Source of the DNA: an uncultured Collinsella sp. | GTDB taxonomy: Bacteria > Actinomycetota > Coriobacteriia > Coriobacteriales > Coriobacteriaceae | Length of the DNA: 64,000 nucleotides | Assembly: GCA_958452935.1 (NCBI GenBank) | Contig: CAUDVX010000007.1 | Span: 1-64,000 of the forward strand | Direction of reading: 5' to 3' | Shown here: in pieces, positions 1-7,871 of the stretch | Numbering within the stretch: position 1 is the first letter of the stretch | Layout: each line of letters opens with the position of its first letter | Program-made: the position numbers and the translations under genes | The notes under the pieces: model-generated | The model's database searches: none | What the model was told of the DNA's origin: nothing | Seen by the model: the letters and a program-made list of their open reading frames with translations, nothing else

Positions 1-56
1 ACAAATTCGGCGACACCGCCCTATCCTTCGGCCGCCAATCCCGCTTCAACGATTAA
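1..56 (+). CDS. C-terminal end of an unidentified protein (partial)
   Basis: Frame 3 reads KFGDTALSFGRQSRFND and ends at TAA 54-56; the rest lies outside the window. It converges on rsfS, and a hairpin follows at 78-108. Seventeen residues are too few to identify a family, and chance openness cannot be excluded. Confidence 0.3.
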   Translation, partial: KFGDTALSFGRQSRFND

Positions 57-77
57 CCGCCTTTGGTCAAAAGGAAA

Positions 78-108
78 CCGGGCAGGTGCAGGTAGTGCAA
101 CTGCCCGG
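78..108 (+). terminator. Inverted repeat between converging genes
   Basis: CCGGGCAG at 78-85 pairs perfectly with CTGCCCGG at 101-108 around a 15-nt loop. It sits just after the stop of the partial plus-strand gene. There is no T-run, so it would be an atypical terminator. Confidence 0.4.
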
Positions 109-120
109 CGAACGGTAGAG

Positions 121-153
121 GGTAGTTAAAAAGCCCCGTCCCAAATGAGCTAC
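121..153 (-). repeat. Short hairpin repeat around TTTGGGACGGGGCT, copy 1
   Basis: GTAGTT (122-127) and AGCTAC (148-153) form a short stem around AGCCCCGTCCCAAAT. Read on the minus strand it begins at the rsfS stop codon. Copies with the same inner sequence are at 61190-61224 (directly after a plus-strand gene, same orientation relative to the gene) and 61598-61630. It is probably a REP-like element in 3' untranslated regions. Confidence 0.6.
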
Positions 154-608
154 TAGAGAAGGTCAAGGGGGAGCTGGGGAGCGTCTCCCCAGAGCTTCTC
201 CAGACGGTAGAAGTCGCGGGCCTCGGGGGTGAAGACGTGGACGACGACCGAGCCGTAGTCCATGAGCATCCAAGTCTTCTGCTCGCGACCTTCGATGGAG
301 AACGGGTGCTCACCGCAAGCCTCGGCGACCTTCTCCTCGATCTCATCGACGATAGAATCGACCTGGCGGTTATTGGTACCGGTGGCAAGCACAAAGTAGT
401 CGCACACGTCGGAGAGCTCAGTCAGATCAAGCACCTGCACGTCCTCGCCCTTCTTGTCGTAGGCGGCCTGCGCGGCGGCGCGGGCGACATCCTCGGCGGC
501 GACACCGCTCGCGGACAGCGAGGCGGCGGTGCGGTCGGACGTGGCAACGAAGCTCTTGTGCTCCACACCTTCAAGAATCTGCTCGTCGGTCATGGTCTCG
601 TCGGCCAT
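153..608 (-). CDS. rsfS: Ribosome silencing factor RsfS
   Basis: 151 aa. Members of this family bind ribosomal protein L14 on the large subunit and block subunit joining when nutrients are scarce. The core starts after an unusual Ala/Ser-rich N-terminal extension of about 40 residues. It includes a CDYFVLATGTNNRQV segment and the C-terminal EGREQKTWMLMDYGSVVVHVF and FYRLEKLW blocks typical of RsfS. It is the last gene of the minus-strand order obgE-nadD-yqeK-rsfS, 28 bp after yqeK, a widespread bacterial gene order. Its stop codon is the edge of a small repeated hairpin (121-153). Confidence 0.95.
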   Translation of the reverse strand: MADETMTDEQILEGVEHKSFVATSDRTAASLSASGVAAEDVARAAAQAAYDKKGEDVQVLDLTELSDVCDYFVLATGTNNRQVDSIVDEIEEKVAEACGEHPFSIEGREQKTWMLMDYGSVVVHVFTPEARDFYRLEKLWGDAPQLPLDLL

Positions 609-636
609 GGAATACCTCTTTCTAGACGCACCCGAG

Positions 637-1245
637 CTAGCGCAGCTGGGCGTAATGGTTGTAAATCGTAATAGCCGTGGGATAAAGATAGCGCCCGGAC
701 TGGATCACATAGACCAGACCCTGTGCAAAACAGGAGAAGAACAACTCGTCAAGCGTCGACTCCCCCACCATCTTGCGCAGCGCGTGGGCATAATCACCAT
801 GGCGGTTAGGCTCGATGGCATCGGCCACAAAGACCACCATATCGAGCGGCGTCATATCGCAGGCGCCCACGGTGTGACGGTCGACAGCCTGGAAGACCGC
901 CGACGACAGCTCGGGAAAGAGCTGCGGAAGCTCATAGGCGGCAACCGGGCCATGCAAAAGCGGCGTCGCAGCAGACGGAGAGCCGGCAATCTTAATGCCG
1001 TAATGCAGAGCGCGCGTGACCAGCTCGTCGTCGGAGAGCACTTTGTCCCAGTCGTGAATCAGGCCGGCGGCGGCGGCATCAAAGCGGTCGACGCCATACA
1101 CCTCGGCCAGATGGAGCGCGGTCTCGGCAACACCCAGCGAATGCATGTAGCGCTTGCGCTTATCCTTCATACGCACATCGAGCAGCTCTTGAATGCGCTT
1201 GAGCAGCGCGCGCTCATCGCCCTCAAACTGATCCTCTACCGACAA
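637..1245 (-). CDS. yqeK: HD-domain bis(5'-nucleosyl)-tetraphosphatase YqeK
   Basis: 202 aa. The family hydrolyses symmetric diadenosine tetraphosphate to ADP using a metal bound by an HD domain. Visible ligands are the His in RYMHSLGVAE near residue 35, the HD pair in GLIHDWDK near residue 63, a later His in the LLHGPVAAYE block and the Asp in VVFVADAIEPNR. It starts 12 bp after nadD and is probably co-transcribed with it. The nadD-yqeK-rsfS arrangement supports the assignment. Confidence 0.93.
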   Translation of the reverse strand: MSVEDQFEGDERALLKRIQELLDVRMKDKRKRYMHSLGVAETALHLAEVYGVDRFDAAAAGLIHDWDKVLSDDELVTRALHYGIKIAGSPSAATPLLHGPVAAYELPQLFPELSSAVFQAVDRHTVGACDMTPLDMVVFVADAIEPNRHGDYAHALRKMVGESTLDELFFSCFAQGLVYVIQSGRYLYPTAITIYNHYAQLR

Positions 1246-1257
1246 CGTAGACCCCCA

Positions 1258-1935
1258 TCACTCAAAATCTTCTTGACCCAGATCGGCATACAACCCGCGT
1301 TTGCGAATATAGCCGAGCACGGACTCGCTCGTAAGATAGCGCACGCTCATGCCACGGGCAACTCGCTTACGAATGTTGGTCGAGCTAATCGCCAGCGCCG
1401 GAATCTGGATATACCGCACGTCAAACGGCAGGCCCGACTCTTTGATTCGCGCCCGGGCCGTATCGATATCAAAGCCAGGACGTGTCGCAGCAATAAAGGT
1501 TGCCAGTTCGGCAATCTCACCAGCATTGTGCCAGGTCACAATATCGATAATCGCGTCGGCGCCCGTAATAAAGTAGAGCTTTACCTGAGGCGGGTAAAAG
1601 TCGCGAAGGGCATGAAGCGTATCGGCCGTATAGGTCACGCCCGGACGGTCGATCTCGAAACGGCTCGCCAAAAAAGCCGGATTCGCAGCGGTGGCGAGGA
1701 CCGTCATGGCATAACGGTCCTCGGCAGGCGTCACCGGTTTATCGAGCTTAAAGGCGGGAGAGCCGGCCGGCATAAAGAGCACGGCATCCAAGTCGAGCGA
1801 CTCGCGCGCCTGCTCGGCGGTAACCAAGTGACCGTAATGAATCGGGTCGAAGGTGCCACCCATAATGCCAAGCCGAAACTCCTGCCCATCCTTGATAGGC
1901 AGCTCAGGCAATCCGATTCCACCGCGCAGCGACAT
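1258..1935 (-). CDS. nadD: Nicotinate-nucleotide adenylyltransferase
   Basis: 225 aa. NadD transfers AMP from ATP to nicotinate mononucleotide in NAD synthesis. The nucleotidyltransferase signature GGTFDPIHYGH is at about residues 26-36 and the second signature, ISSTNIRKR, is near residue 190. About 20 residues precede the Rossmann strand, a slightly long N-terminus. The start lies 3 bp after the obgE stop, so translation is probably coupled to it. Confidence 0.95.
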   Translation of the reverse strand: MSLRGGIGLPELPIKDGQEFRLGIMGGTFDPIHYGHLVTAEQARESLDLDAVLFMPAGSPAFKLDKPVTPAEDRYAMTVLATAANPAFLASRFEIDRPGVTYTADTLHALRDFYPPQVKLYFITGADAIIDIVTWHNAGEIAELATFIAATRPGFDIDTARARIKESGLPFDVRYIQIPALAISSTNIRKRVARGMSVRYLTSESVLGYIRKRGLYADLGQEDFE

Positions 1936-1938
1936 GAC

Positions 1939-3408
1939 TTACTCGCCCTCCGGGGTCTCGATATCGTTCACGGCTTCTACCGCGTCGACAGCCTCGACGC
2001 CCTCGTCCACAGCATCGGCTACGTCAAAGACCTCAACGGTAACGTCCTCGCCTGCGTCCTCAAGCTCCTCCTCGTACTCAGAGAAGTCCTCGGCGCCCTC
2101 AAAGTCAAAGGCGCGCTGGCAAATGCGGACCTCGTCGCCCGCACGGCAGCCGGCCTTCTCGAGCGCGTCGTCAACACCCATGCGCGCAAACTTATGCTGC
2201 AGGTAGATGACGGCTTCCTCGTTTTCCCAGTCGGTCTGGATGACCATACGCTCAATCGCGCGACCGACCACGCGGAAGGCATGGGGCTCTTCCTGAACAA
2301 TGCGGAAACGCTTCTCACGCTGCAGGCGTCGGCGCTCCCACTCATCGTCGCGCAGATCGACCGGCTCATCGGAGACAGCCAACTCGGCGCGCAGCTTAGC
2401 CACCTGCTCGCCCACGGCAAGCATCAACGTGTTGAGGCCGGCGCCCGTCACAGCAGACACGGCAAAGAACATATGTCCATCGTCGAGCGCGGCGCGTTTG
2501 AGGTCGGCAATCTTGTCAGCCGTGCCCGGCGCATCGCACTTGTTGGCGACGACGATCTGCGGGCGCTCCGAAAGCTCGGCGCCATACTGCTCGAGCTCGC
2601 GGTTGATGATGCGATAGTCCTCGACCGGGTCGCGGTCCTCAAAACCGCCCGTCATATCGACGACATGCATGATGAGTGCCGTGCGCTCGATGTGGCGCAG
2701 GAACTGATGACCCAGGCCACGGCCCTCGCTCGCACCCTCGATAAGGCCGGGGACGTCGGCAACGACATAGGAGTACTCGCCGGCACGCACCATACCCAGG
2801 TTGGGCACGAGCGTGGTAAACGGATAGTCGGCGATCTTGGGTCGGGCGGCACTCATGCGCGCGATAAGCGAGGATTTGCCCACCGAGGGAAAGCCCACGA
2901 GCGCGGCATCGGCCATGAGTTTCATCTCGAGCTCAATCCAGTGCTCCTCGGCCGGCTCGCCCAGCTGGGCGAACGCGGGCGCGCGGCGCACCGACGTCAC
3001 AAAGTGCGTATTGCCCAGGCCACCGGCGCCACCGGGCGCCACGACGACGCGCTCGCCATCGTGCACCAGATCGGCAATCTCGAACATCGGGGTCTGCGTC
3101 TCAGGGTCGAGCTCGCGCACCACGGTGCCCATGGGAACCTTAAGGATCAGATCCTCGCCGCTCTTTCCGTTGCGGCGGGCGCCCTGACCGTGCGTACCGC
3201 GCTCGGCACGAAAGTGATGCTTAAATCGGTAATCGATCAGTGAAGACAGCTGAGCATCGGCCTGGATGACGACATTGCCGCCACGACCGCCGTCGCCGCC
3301 ATCGGGGCCACCCTTGGGGACAAATGCCTCGCGCCTAAACGACATGCATCCGGCACCGCCGTCGCCGCCGCACACGTTAATGCGGCTGATATCGGTGAAC
3401 TGTGACAA
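1939..3408 (-). CDS. obgE: GTPase Obg/CgtA
   Basis: 489 aa. Obg is an essential GTPase of large-subunit assembly and stress signalling. Domains in order: the glycine-rich Obg fold (GGDGGAGC, GGPDGGDGGRGG) at residues 1-158, the G domain with GFPSVGKSS (G1), DVPGLIEGA (G3) and NKCD (G4), then a C-terminal OCT domain (about 345-430) and an acidic tail of about 55 Glu/Asp/Val-rich residues. The start is TTG at 3406-3408, chosen because GGAGG sits 8 nt upstream and the Obg N-terminus begins there. That start is only 16 nt beyond the rpmA terminator, so expression must rely on readthrough or a promoter hidden in the terminator. Confidence 0.96.
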   Translation of the reverse strand: MSQFTDISRINVCGGDGGAGCMSFRREAFVPKGGPDGGDGGRGGNVVIQADAQLSSLIDYRFKHHFRAERGTHGQGARRNGKSGEDLILKVPMGTVVRELDPETQTPMFEIADLVHDGERVVVAPGGAGGLGNTHFVTSVRRAPAFAQLGEPAEEHWIELEMKLMADAALVGFPSVGKSSLIARMSAARPKIADYPFTTLVPNLGMVRAGEYSYVVADVPGLIEGASEGRGLGHQFLRHIERTALIMHVVDMTGGFEDRDPVEDYRIINRELEQYGAELSERPQIVVANKCDAPGTADKIADLKRAALDDGHMFFAVSAVTGAGLNTLMLAVGEQVAKLRAELAVSDEPVDLRDDEWERRRLQREKRFRIVQEEPHAFRVVGRAIERMVIQTDWENEEAVIYLQHKFARMGVDDALEKAGCRAGDEVRICQRAFDFEGAEDFSEYEEELEDAGEDVTVEVFDVADAVDEGVEAVDAVEAVNDIETPEGE

Positions 3409-3423
3409 CAGAATCGCCTCCTA

Positions 3424-3468
3424 CAAAAAAGAGGGAGACCCTTGAATCCTAAAACTCAAGTGCCTCCC
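3424..3468 (-). terminator. Intrinsic terminator after rpmA
   Basis: On the minus strand a 13-bp imperfect stem (3456-3468 with 3433-3445, around a TTTTAGGA-type loop) is followed by TCTTTTTTG at 3424-3431. It separates the ribosomal-protein genes from obgE. Confidence 0.85.
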
Positions 3469-3493
3469 ACATATGTGCTCTATGAAGGGTGAA

Positions 3494-3751
3494 TTACGCG
3501 TTCGCGAGCGGGCGTACGCTGACCCTGTGCTTGATACCCTTGTGGAACTCAACGGTACCGTCGACCAGCGCGAACAGCGTGTCGTCCTTGCCACGGCCAA
3601 CGTTCTCACCCGGGTGGATGTGCGTACCGTGCTGACGGACGAGAATCGTGCCCGTGGTTACCGTCTGGCCGGCGAAGCGCTTCGTGCCAAGGCGCTGACC
3701 GCGGGAGTCACGGCCATTACGGGAGGAACCGAGTCCTTTTTTGTGTGCCAT
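3494..3751 (-). CDS. rpmA: 50S ribosomal protein L27
   Basis: 85 aa, normal length. It begins MAHKKGLGSSRNGRDS and contains QRLGTKRFAGQ and ILVRQHGTHIHPG, all conserved in L27, whose N-terminus reaches the peptidyl-transferase centre. There is no cleavable N-terminal extension of the kind found in some Firmicutes. It lies 33 bp after rplU and is followed by a strong terminator, giving a two-gene rplU-rpmA unit. Confidence 0.98.
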   Translation of the reverse strand: MAHKKGLGSSRNGRDSRGQRLGTKRFAGQTVTTGTILVRQHGTHIHPGENVGRGKDDTLFALVDGTVEFHKGIKHRVSVRPLANA

Positions 3752-3784
3752 TGTGTATACCTACTCTTTCGTTACGAGTGTAAT

Positions 3785-4159
3785 CTACTCGGCGACGGGA
3801 GCCTCGGCAACAGCCTCGGCCTCTGCCTTGACAGCCTTCTTGGCGCGGGACGTAGCCTGGACCTTCACGATCTTCAGCTTGGTGAGCTGCTGACGGTGAC
3901 CCTTCAGACGACGATAGCGCTTACGCTTGTGGAACTTGAAGACCAGCTGCTTCTCGCCCTTGAACTGCTCAACGATCTGAGCGGTAACCTTGGCCTTGGC
4001 CAGCTTGTCGGGATCGGTGACGATCTTCTTACCATCGTTGAGGAAGATGACCGGCAGGGTGACCTTGTCGCCCTCATTGCCCTCGATCTTCTCGACGGTG
4101 ATGACATCGTCGGTGGCGACCTTGTACTGCTTGCCGCCCGTGTTAACGATTGCGTACAT
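3785..4159 (-). CDS. rplU: 50S ribosomal protein L21
   Basis: 124 aa. It starts MYAIVNTGGKQYKV and carries the KFHKRKRYRRLKGHRQ block that binds 23S rRNA. The C-terminal 25 residues are an Ala/Glu-rich extension. The ATG at 4159 is preferred over an in-frame ATG seven codons upstream because it matches the family N-terminus and has AAGGGC 9 nt upstream. A good promoter lies at 4202-4230. Confidence 0.97.
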   Translation of the reverse strand: MYAIVNTGGKQYKVATDDVITVEKIEGNEGDKVTLPVIFLNDGKKIVTDPDKLAKAKVTAQIVEQFKGEKQLVFKFHKRKRYRRLKGHRQQLTKLKIVKVQATSRAKKAVKAEAEAVAEAPVAE

Positions 4160-4201
4160 GTTTACTTGCCCTTCATGCATCAGTTAGTGCAACAGCCGAA
4201 T

Positions 4202-4230
4202 ATAGTAGCAGGCGATAATACCCCCGTCAA
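4202..4230 (-). promoter_or_regulatory. Promoter of rplU-rpmA
   Basis: On the minus strand: -35 TTGACG (4225-4230), a 17-nt spacer and -10 TACTAT (4202-4207). The -35 overlaps the last codons of the upstream DUF2344 gene. It sits about 35 nt upstream of the rplU start region. Confidence 0.8.
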
Positions 4231-5039
4231 CGAGTATGTGGAGCAAATCCACAAGTTCGCACAGGTATGGGGCTGACGAGTCGGCCCTCGTCGTCCTCGC
4301 ATGCTTGATTCTGACGCTCGACATCGTAGGAGCAGATGGTCACGAGGTCTTGCATACCGGTGGAAACAATAGGTGCATCGACGCCCGGGGTCAAGCCCTG
4401 CAACAAAACATCAGCAGCAGAAAGCAAAATCTCCGGACGCATGGAGCCCTCGTTGTCGGCATGGGTGTCGAGCATGAGCACCAGATGGTCCTCACGCTCC
4501 CCCGCCGCGAGCTCATAGCCAACGAGCGTATGGTCCAGATCAAGACGCTTGCTCTTTTTGCCGCGCGCATAGTCAATGCCATGACCCGCGCGCAGCGTGT
4601 CGATCGCAGCGCGCACCTCGTCGGCGCTCACGGGGGCCTCGGGGTCCAGGTGCAAGTCGATGCGGTACGACAGACGCGTAAGTTGAGCCGTCAGCGCCGG
4701 CGTGCGCACGTCGATGTAGGCGGCCTCGATGGGTGCCAAATCTGCCGGGGACGCCGCGGCCAGGCGCTCAAAGGCCTCGTCAAGCGCGACGAACTCGGTC
4801 ATAAACAGGTCATACCACTCGCAGGTCGACGACGTGCCCACGGGCAGCGCCGACGAAAAGCCCACGCGCATATGCGGCGAGAAGCCCTGCGTCACGGCAT
4901 AGGGCAGGCCCGCACGGCGCACGATGCGCTCAATGGTATGGATTAGTTCCAGATGGCCCAGGTACTTAAGGCGATCACGCTTGCCGTAGCGAACGCGCAG
5001 CCTAAAGAGCGTGGGGTTGTCGGTCAAGCGCTCACTCAT
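4227..5039 (-). CDS. DUF2344/TIGR03936-type radical-SAM-linked protein
   Basis: 270 aa. The N-terminal half carries the family hallmarks RVRYGKRDRLKYLGHLEL, GLPYAVTQGFSPHMR and FSSALPVGTSS. The C-terminal third is less conserved and ends with a short Cys-containing tail. The start overlaps the stop of the radical-SAM gene (5036) by 4 nt as ATGA, so translation is coupled. This pair recurs in many bacteria next to rplU, sometimes fused. Its function is unknown, and a role in RNA modification is only a guess. Confidence 0.85.
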   Translation of the reverse strand: MSERLTDNPTLFRLRVRYGKRDRLKYLGHLELIHTIERIVRRAGLPYAVTQGFSPHMRVGFSSALPVGTSSTCEWYDLFMTEFVALDEAFERLAAASPADLAPIEAAYIDVRTPALTAQLTRLSYRIDLHLDPEAPVSADEVRAAIDTLRAGHGIDYARGKKSKRLDLDHTLVGYELAAGEREDHLVLMLDTHADNEGSMRPEILLSAADVLLQGLTPGVDAPIVSTGMQDLVTICSYDVERQNQACEDDEGRLVSPIPVRTCGFAPHTR

Positions 5040-6913
5040 GCGCGATCACCCATCAATACGTTCTTGGCGTGGAGCGTGGGACAGATTCCGCAGCCGGTGC
5101 ACGACGTGCGGGTGCAATCGGGCGTCGTGACGCCCTCGAGCGAACGGCGGTATTCGCGCTCGAGGAAGCCGCGCGAGCAGCCGGGGCTCACGTGCTCCCA
5201 GGGCAGGCGCCAGTCCAGCTCGTAGGGCAGATGCACCAGCTCGTTGAGGTCGATGCCGTTTTTGGCAGCGGCCTCCTTCCAGTTGTCGAGCGAGAAGTGC
5301 TCCACCCAGGCGTCGAAGCGCGAGCCCGCACGCCAGGCATCGATGATGACCGGCGTCATATCGCGACCGGCACGGGAGAGCGCAGCCTCGATAAGCGAGG
5401 TCTCCGCATCGTGGTAGTGTACGCGAACGGCGCGGTTGCGCACGCTCGTGATGAGCAGCTTCTGGCGGCGCTTGACGTCGTCGTAATCGAGCTGCGGGCA
5501 CCACTGGAAGGGCGTTGCCGCCTTGGGGATGAACACCGAAACAGAGATAGACACCGAGATAGACCCGCGGCGCGCCTTGGGCACCACGGAGCGGCCGAGC
5601 TCCAGCACGTGATCGGCCAGGTTGGCGATAGCCACGATGTCCTCGTCGCGCTCGCCGGGAAGGCCCATCATGAAGTAGAGCTTCATGCGGTTCCAGCCGG
5701 CCTCGAAGGCTGCCTTGGCCGCGCGATCCAAGTCCTCCTCGGTCACGTTCTTGTTGATGATATCGCGCATACGCTGGCTGCCCGCCTCGGGCGCGAACGT
5801 CAGGCCGCCCTTCTTTTCGCCGGCGACTGACTCGGCCATATCAACGCCAAACGAATCCAGGCGCTGCGAGGGAATGGACACGCGAATGCCCGTATCTTCC
5901 AGACGGCGGTTAAGGCGACCGAGCACGTCGCGGATACAGGAGTGGTCGGTCGTCGAAAGCGAGGTAAGCGACACCTCGTCATAGCCAGTCTTTTCCAAGC
6001 CCTGGATCACCGAGGACACGATCTGGTCGGCCGAGCGCTCGCGTACCGGACGATACGTCATGCCTGCCTGGCAAAAACGGCAGCCGCGGGCGCAGCCACG
6101 CAAGATCTCGATAGACAGGCGATCGTGGACGAGTTGCGCATACGGCACGCACGACTGAGAAAGCGGATTGGTGGCACCAAAGTCCTCGACGACGCGCTTA
6201 TAGACTACCGGCGGGACGTCCTTGCCCTCGCGCGGCACGGTGTAGCCATGCGGCGAGCAGGGCTCGTCATGACGCACCTCATACAGGGACGGCACATAGG
6301 TACCGGCGACCGTCGCGAGCTGCTCGACAATCTGAGCGCGCGAGACGCCCTCGTCGCGCAAGCGGCGATGCAGCTGGCAGATCTCGAGCAGCGACTCCTC
6401 GCCCTCGCCAATGAGGATGGCATCGAAAAAGGCCGCGTACGGCTCGGGGTTATACACCGAGGGACCACCGGCGACGATGATGGGGTCGTCCTCAGTACGG
6501 TCGGCAGCCAACAGCGGAATGCCGGCGAGATCGAGCGCTTCGAGGAAGTTCGTCACAGCCATCTCGTGCGGCACATGCATGCCGACGATGTCGAACGAGG
6601 CCACGGGCGCTGCGCCCTCGAGCGACAGCAGCGGAATCCCCGCTTCGCGCATGGCATCGCCCATATCGGGCCACGGCACGTAGCCGCGCTCGCAGGAAAT
6701 GCCCTCGGCCTGATTAAGGATGTTGTAGAGAATAGCGATGCCCTGGTTGGGCAGACCGACCTCATACACGTCCGGATAGATCATGCAGCAGCGATAGTCG
6801 GCATCGGCCTTTGAGAGCGTGCCCCACTCGTGGTCGATATAGCGACTCGGCTTTTCGACCTTGGCGAGCAGCGGCTCGATCAGATGAAAACAGTCTTGGT
6901 ATGCAACGCGCAA
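5036..6913 (-). CDS. B12-binding-type radical SAM protein (TIGR03960 family)
   Basis: 625 aa. An N-terminal cobalamin-binding-like Rossmann region (about 30-200) precedes a radical SAM core. The cluster motif GCARGCRFCQAG (CxxxCxxC) is near residue 280 and is followed by SLTSLSTTDHS and MKLYFMMGLPGE. A C-terminal Cys-rich tail (TRTSCTGCGICPTLHAKN) could hold a second iron-sulfur cluster. It is coupled to the DUF2344 gene downstream and preceded closely by the membrane protein at 6924. The substrate is unknown. Confidence 0.88.
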   Translation of the reverse strand: MRVAYQDCFHLIEPLLAKVEKPSRYIDHEWGTLSKADADYRCCMIYPDVYEVGLPNQGIAILYNILNQAEGISCERGYVPWPDMGDAMREAGIPLLSLEGAAPVASFDIVGMHVPHEMAVTNFLEALDLAGIPLLAADRTEDDPIIVAGGPSVYNPEPYAAFFDAILIGEGEESLLEICQLHRRLRDEGVSRAQIVEQLATVAGTYVPSLYEVRHDEPCSPHGYTVPREGKDVPPVVYKRVVEDFGATNPLSQSCVPYAQLVHDRLSIEILRGCARGCRFCQAGMTYRPVRERSADQIVSSVIQGLEKTGYDEVSLTSLSTTDHSCIRDVLGRLNRRLEDTGIRVSIPSQRLDSFGVDMAESVAGEKKGGLTFAPEAGSQRMRDIINKNVTEEDLDRAAKAAFEAGWNRMKLYFMMGLPGERDEDIVAIANLADHVLELGRSVVPKARRGSISVSISVSVFIPKAATPFQWCPQLDYDDVKRRQKLLITSVRNRAVRVHYHDAETSLIEAALSRAGRDMTPVIIDAWRAGSRFDAWVEHFSLDNWKEAAAKNGIDLNELVHLPYELDWRLPWEHVSPGCSRGFLEREYRRSLEGVTTPDCTRTSCTGCGICPTLHAKNVLMGDRA

Positions 6914-6923
6914 CAGAAAACCC

Positions 6924-7853
6924 CTAAGCAGCGAGATCGGATGCGTCTTGGTAGGACGCCATAGGACGGGTAGCGCCGGCGACCGTGGTCACCAGGTCGC
7001 GAACGCGCGAGAACGTAGCGTTGACAACCTCATTGGCACGGCTGTAGTCCACATCGCGCTCGTAGAGCGACACGAGCGCGCGGCCCATGCCATAGGTACC
7101 CGCGGCTGCGGTAAGCGCCTTAACGGCAAAGCCGATGTGCGGCGTCTGCTTCACCAATGCGCGGGTGACGGCGCGAATCACCAGACCACCGGCGAGCACG
7201 CCCGCGACCTCGTAGCCGCGCTCGGGCTTTATGCCGCGTCCAAAGATGGCCGCCAGCTCAAAGAGCATGCCCACCTGCGCCAGCGCCATCACGGGATAGT
7301 CGGCACCCGGCAAAAACACCAAGGCGCCCGTCGCCATGTTGGTGAGCGCGCACGAGGTAATGATGCGATTTGCCGCCGCGATGCGCATAAAAGCAAAGTT
7401 GGCGGCAAAAGTCGTCTCCTTGTCCGTACGATCGAGGATCCAGCGGGCAAGCGTCTCGAGCAGATAGGTCTTATCGGTCGCCGCCACCACGCCGAGCATG
7501 GGCGTAGATTCCTCAACGAACGGCACCTCGACGGCGGACTCGGCAAGCACGCACACGGGCGCGCCGGCAATCACGAGCTCCTGCACGGCACTCTCCAGGC
7601 GGTCGGATCCGCACGAGAGGACCAACACCACGTCGGTATCGGCCTTGGGAACGATACGGTCCTCCCCTAGGCGATCAACACGCACAATGCCCGAAGTCGT
7701 CTGCGGCACAAAGGCATCGCGCACCGTCTCGACCAAAAAGCGAGACGCAGTCGAATCAAGGTAAACCGAAACACGAACCGGCGTATCGGAATCCTTCTTA
7801 ACAGACGCGCCCATCTTAAAAGCGCCGGTCAACTTATCTACGGGAATCTTCAT
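6924..7853 (-). CDS. Putative membrane protein with DUF697-like region
   Basis: 309 aa. Residues 1-140 look like a degenerate Rossmann/GTPase-like fold (VVLVLSCGSD, APVCVLAESAVEV) without a P-loop. Residues 150-260 are hydrophobic (LTNMATGALVFLPGADYPVM, LAQVGMLFELAAIFG) and end with AAAGTYGMGRALVSLYE, resembling DUF697/YcjF-type domains. It lies between rodA (18 bp) and the radical-SAM gene (10 bp) in one transcript. Its place downstream of the rod-shape genes hints at envelope function, but nothing in the sequence proves that. Confidence 0.6.
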   Translation of the reverse strand: MKIPVDKLTGAFKMGASVKKDSDTPVRVSVYLDSTASRFLVETVRDAFVPQTTSGIVRVDRLGEDRIVPKADTDVVLVLSCGSDRLESAVQELVIAGAPVCVLAESAVEVPFVEESTPMLGVVAATDKTYLLETLARWILDRTDKETTFAANFAFMRIAAANRIITSCALTNMATGALVFLPGADYPVMALAQVGMLFELAAIFGRGIKPERGYEVAGVLAGGLVIRAVTRALVKQTPHIGFAVKALTAAAGTYGMGRALVSLYERDVDYSRANEVVNATFSRVRDLVTTVAGATRPMASYQDASDLAA

Positions 7854-7871
7854 GGCAAACCCCTCCAGCGG

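Noticed and set aside
529..3243. 904-codon plus-strand ORF
   Set aside because: It is exactly antisense to yqeK, nadD and obgE, all with clear family motifs. It arises from GC-rich codon bias and has no recognisable domain.
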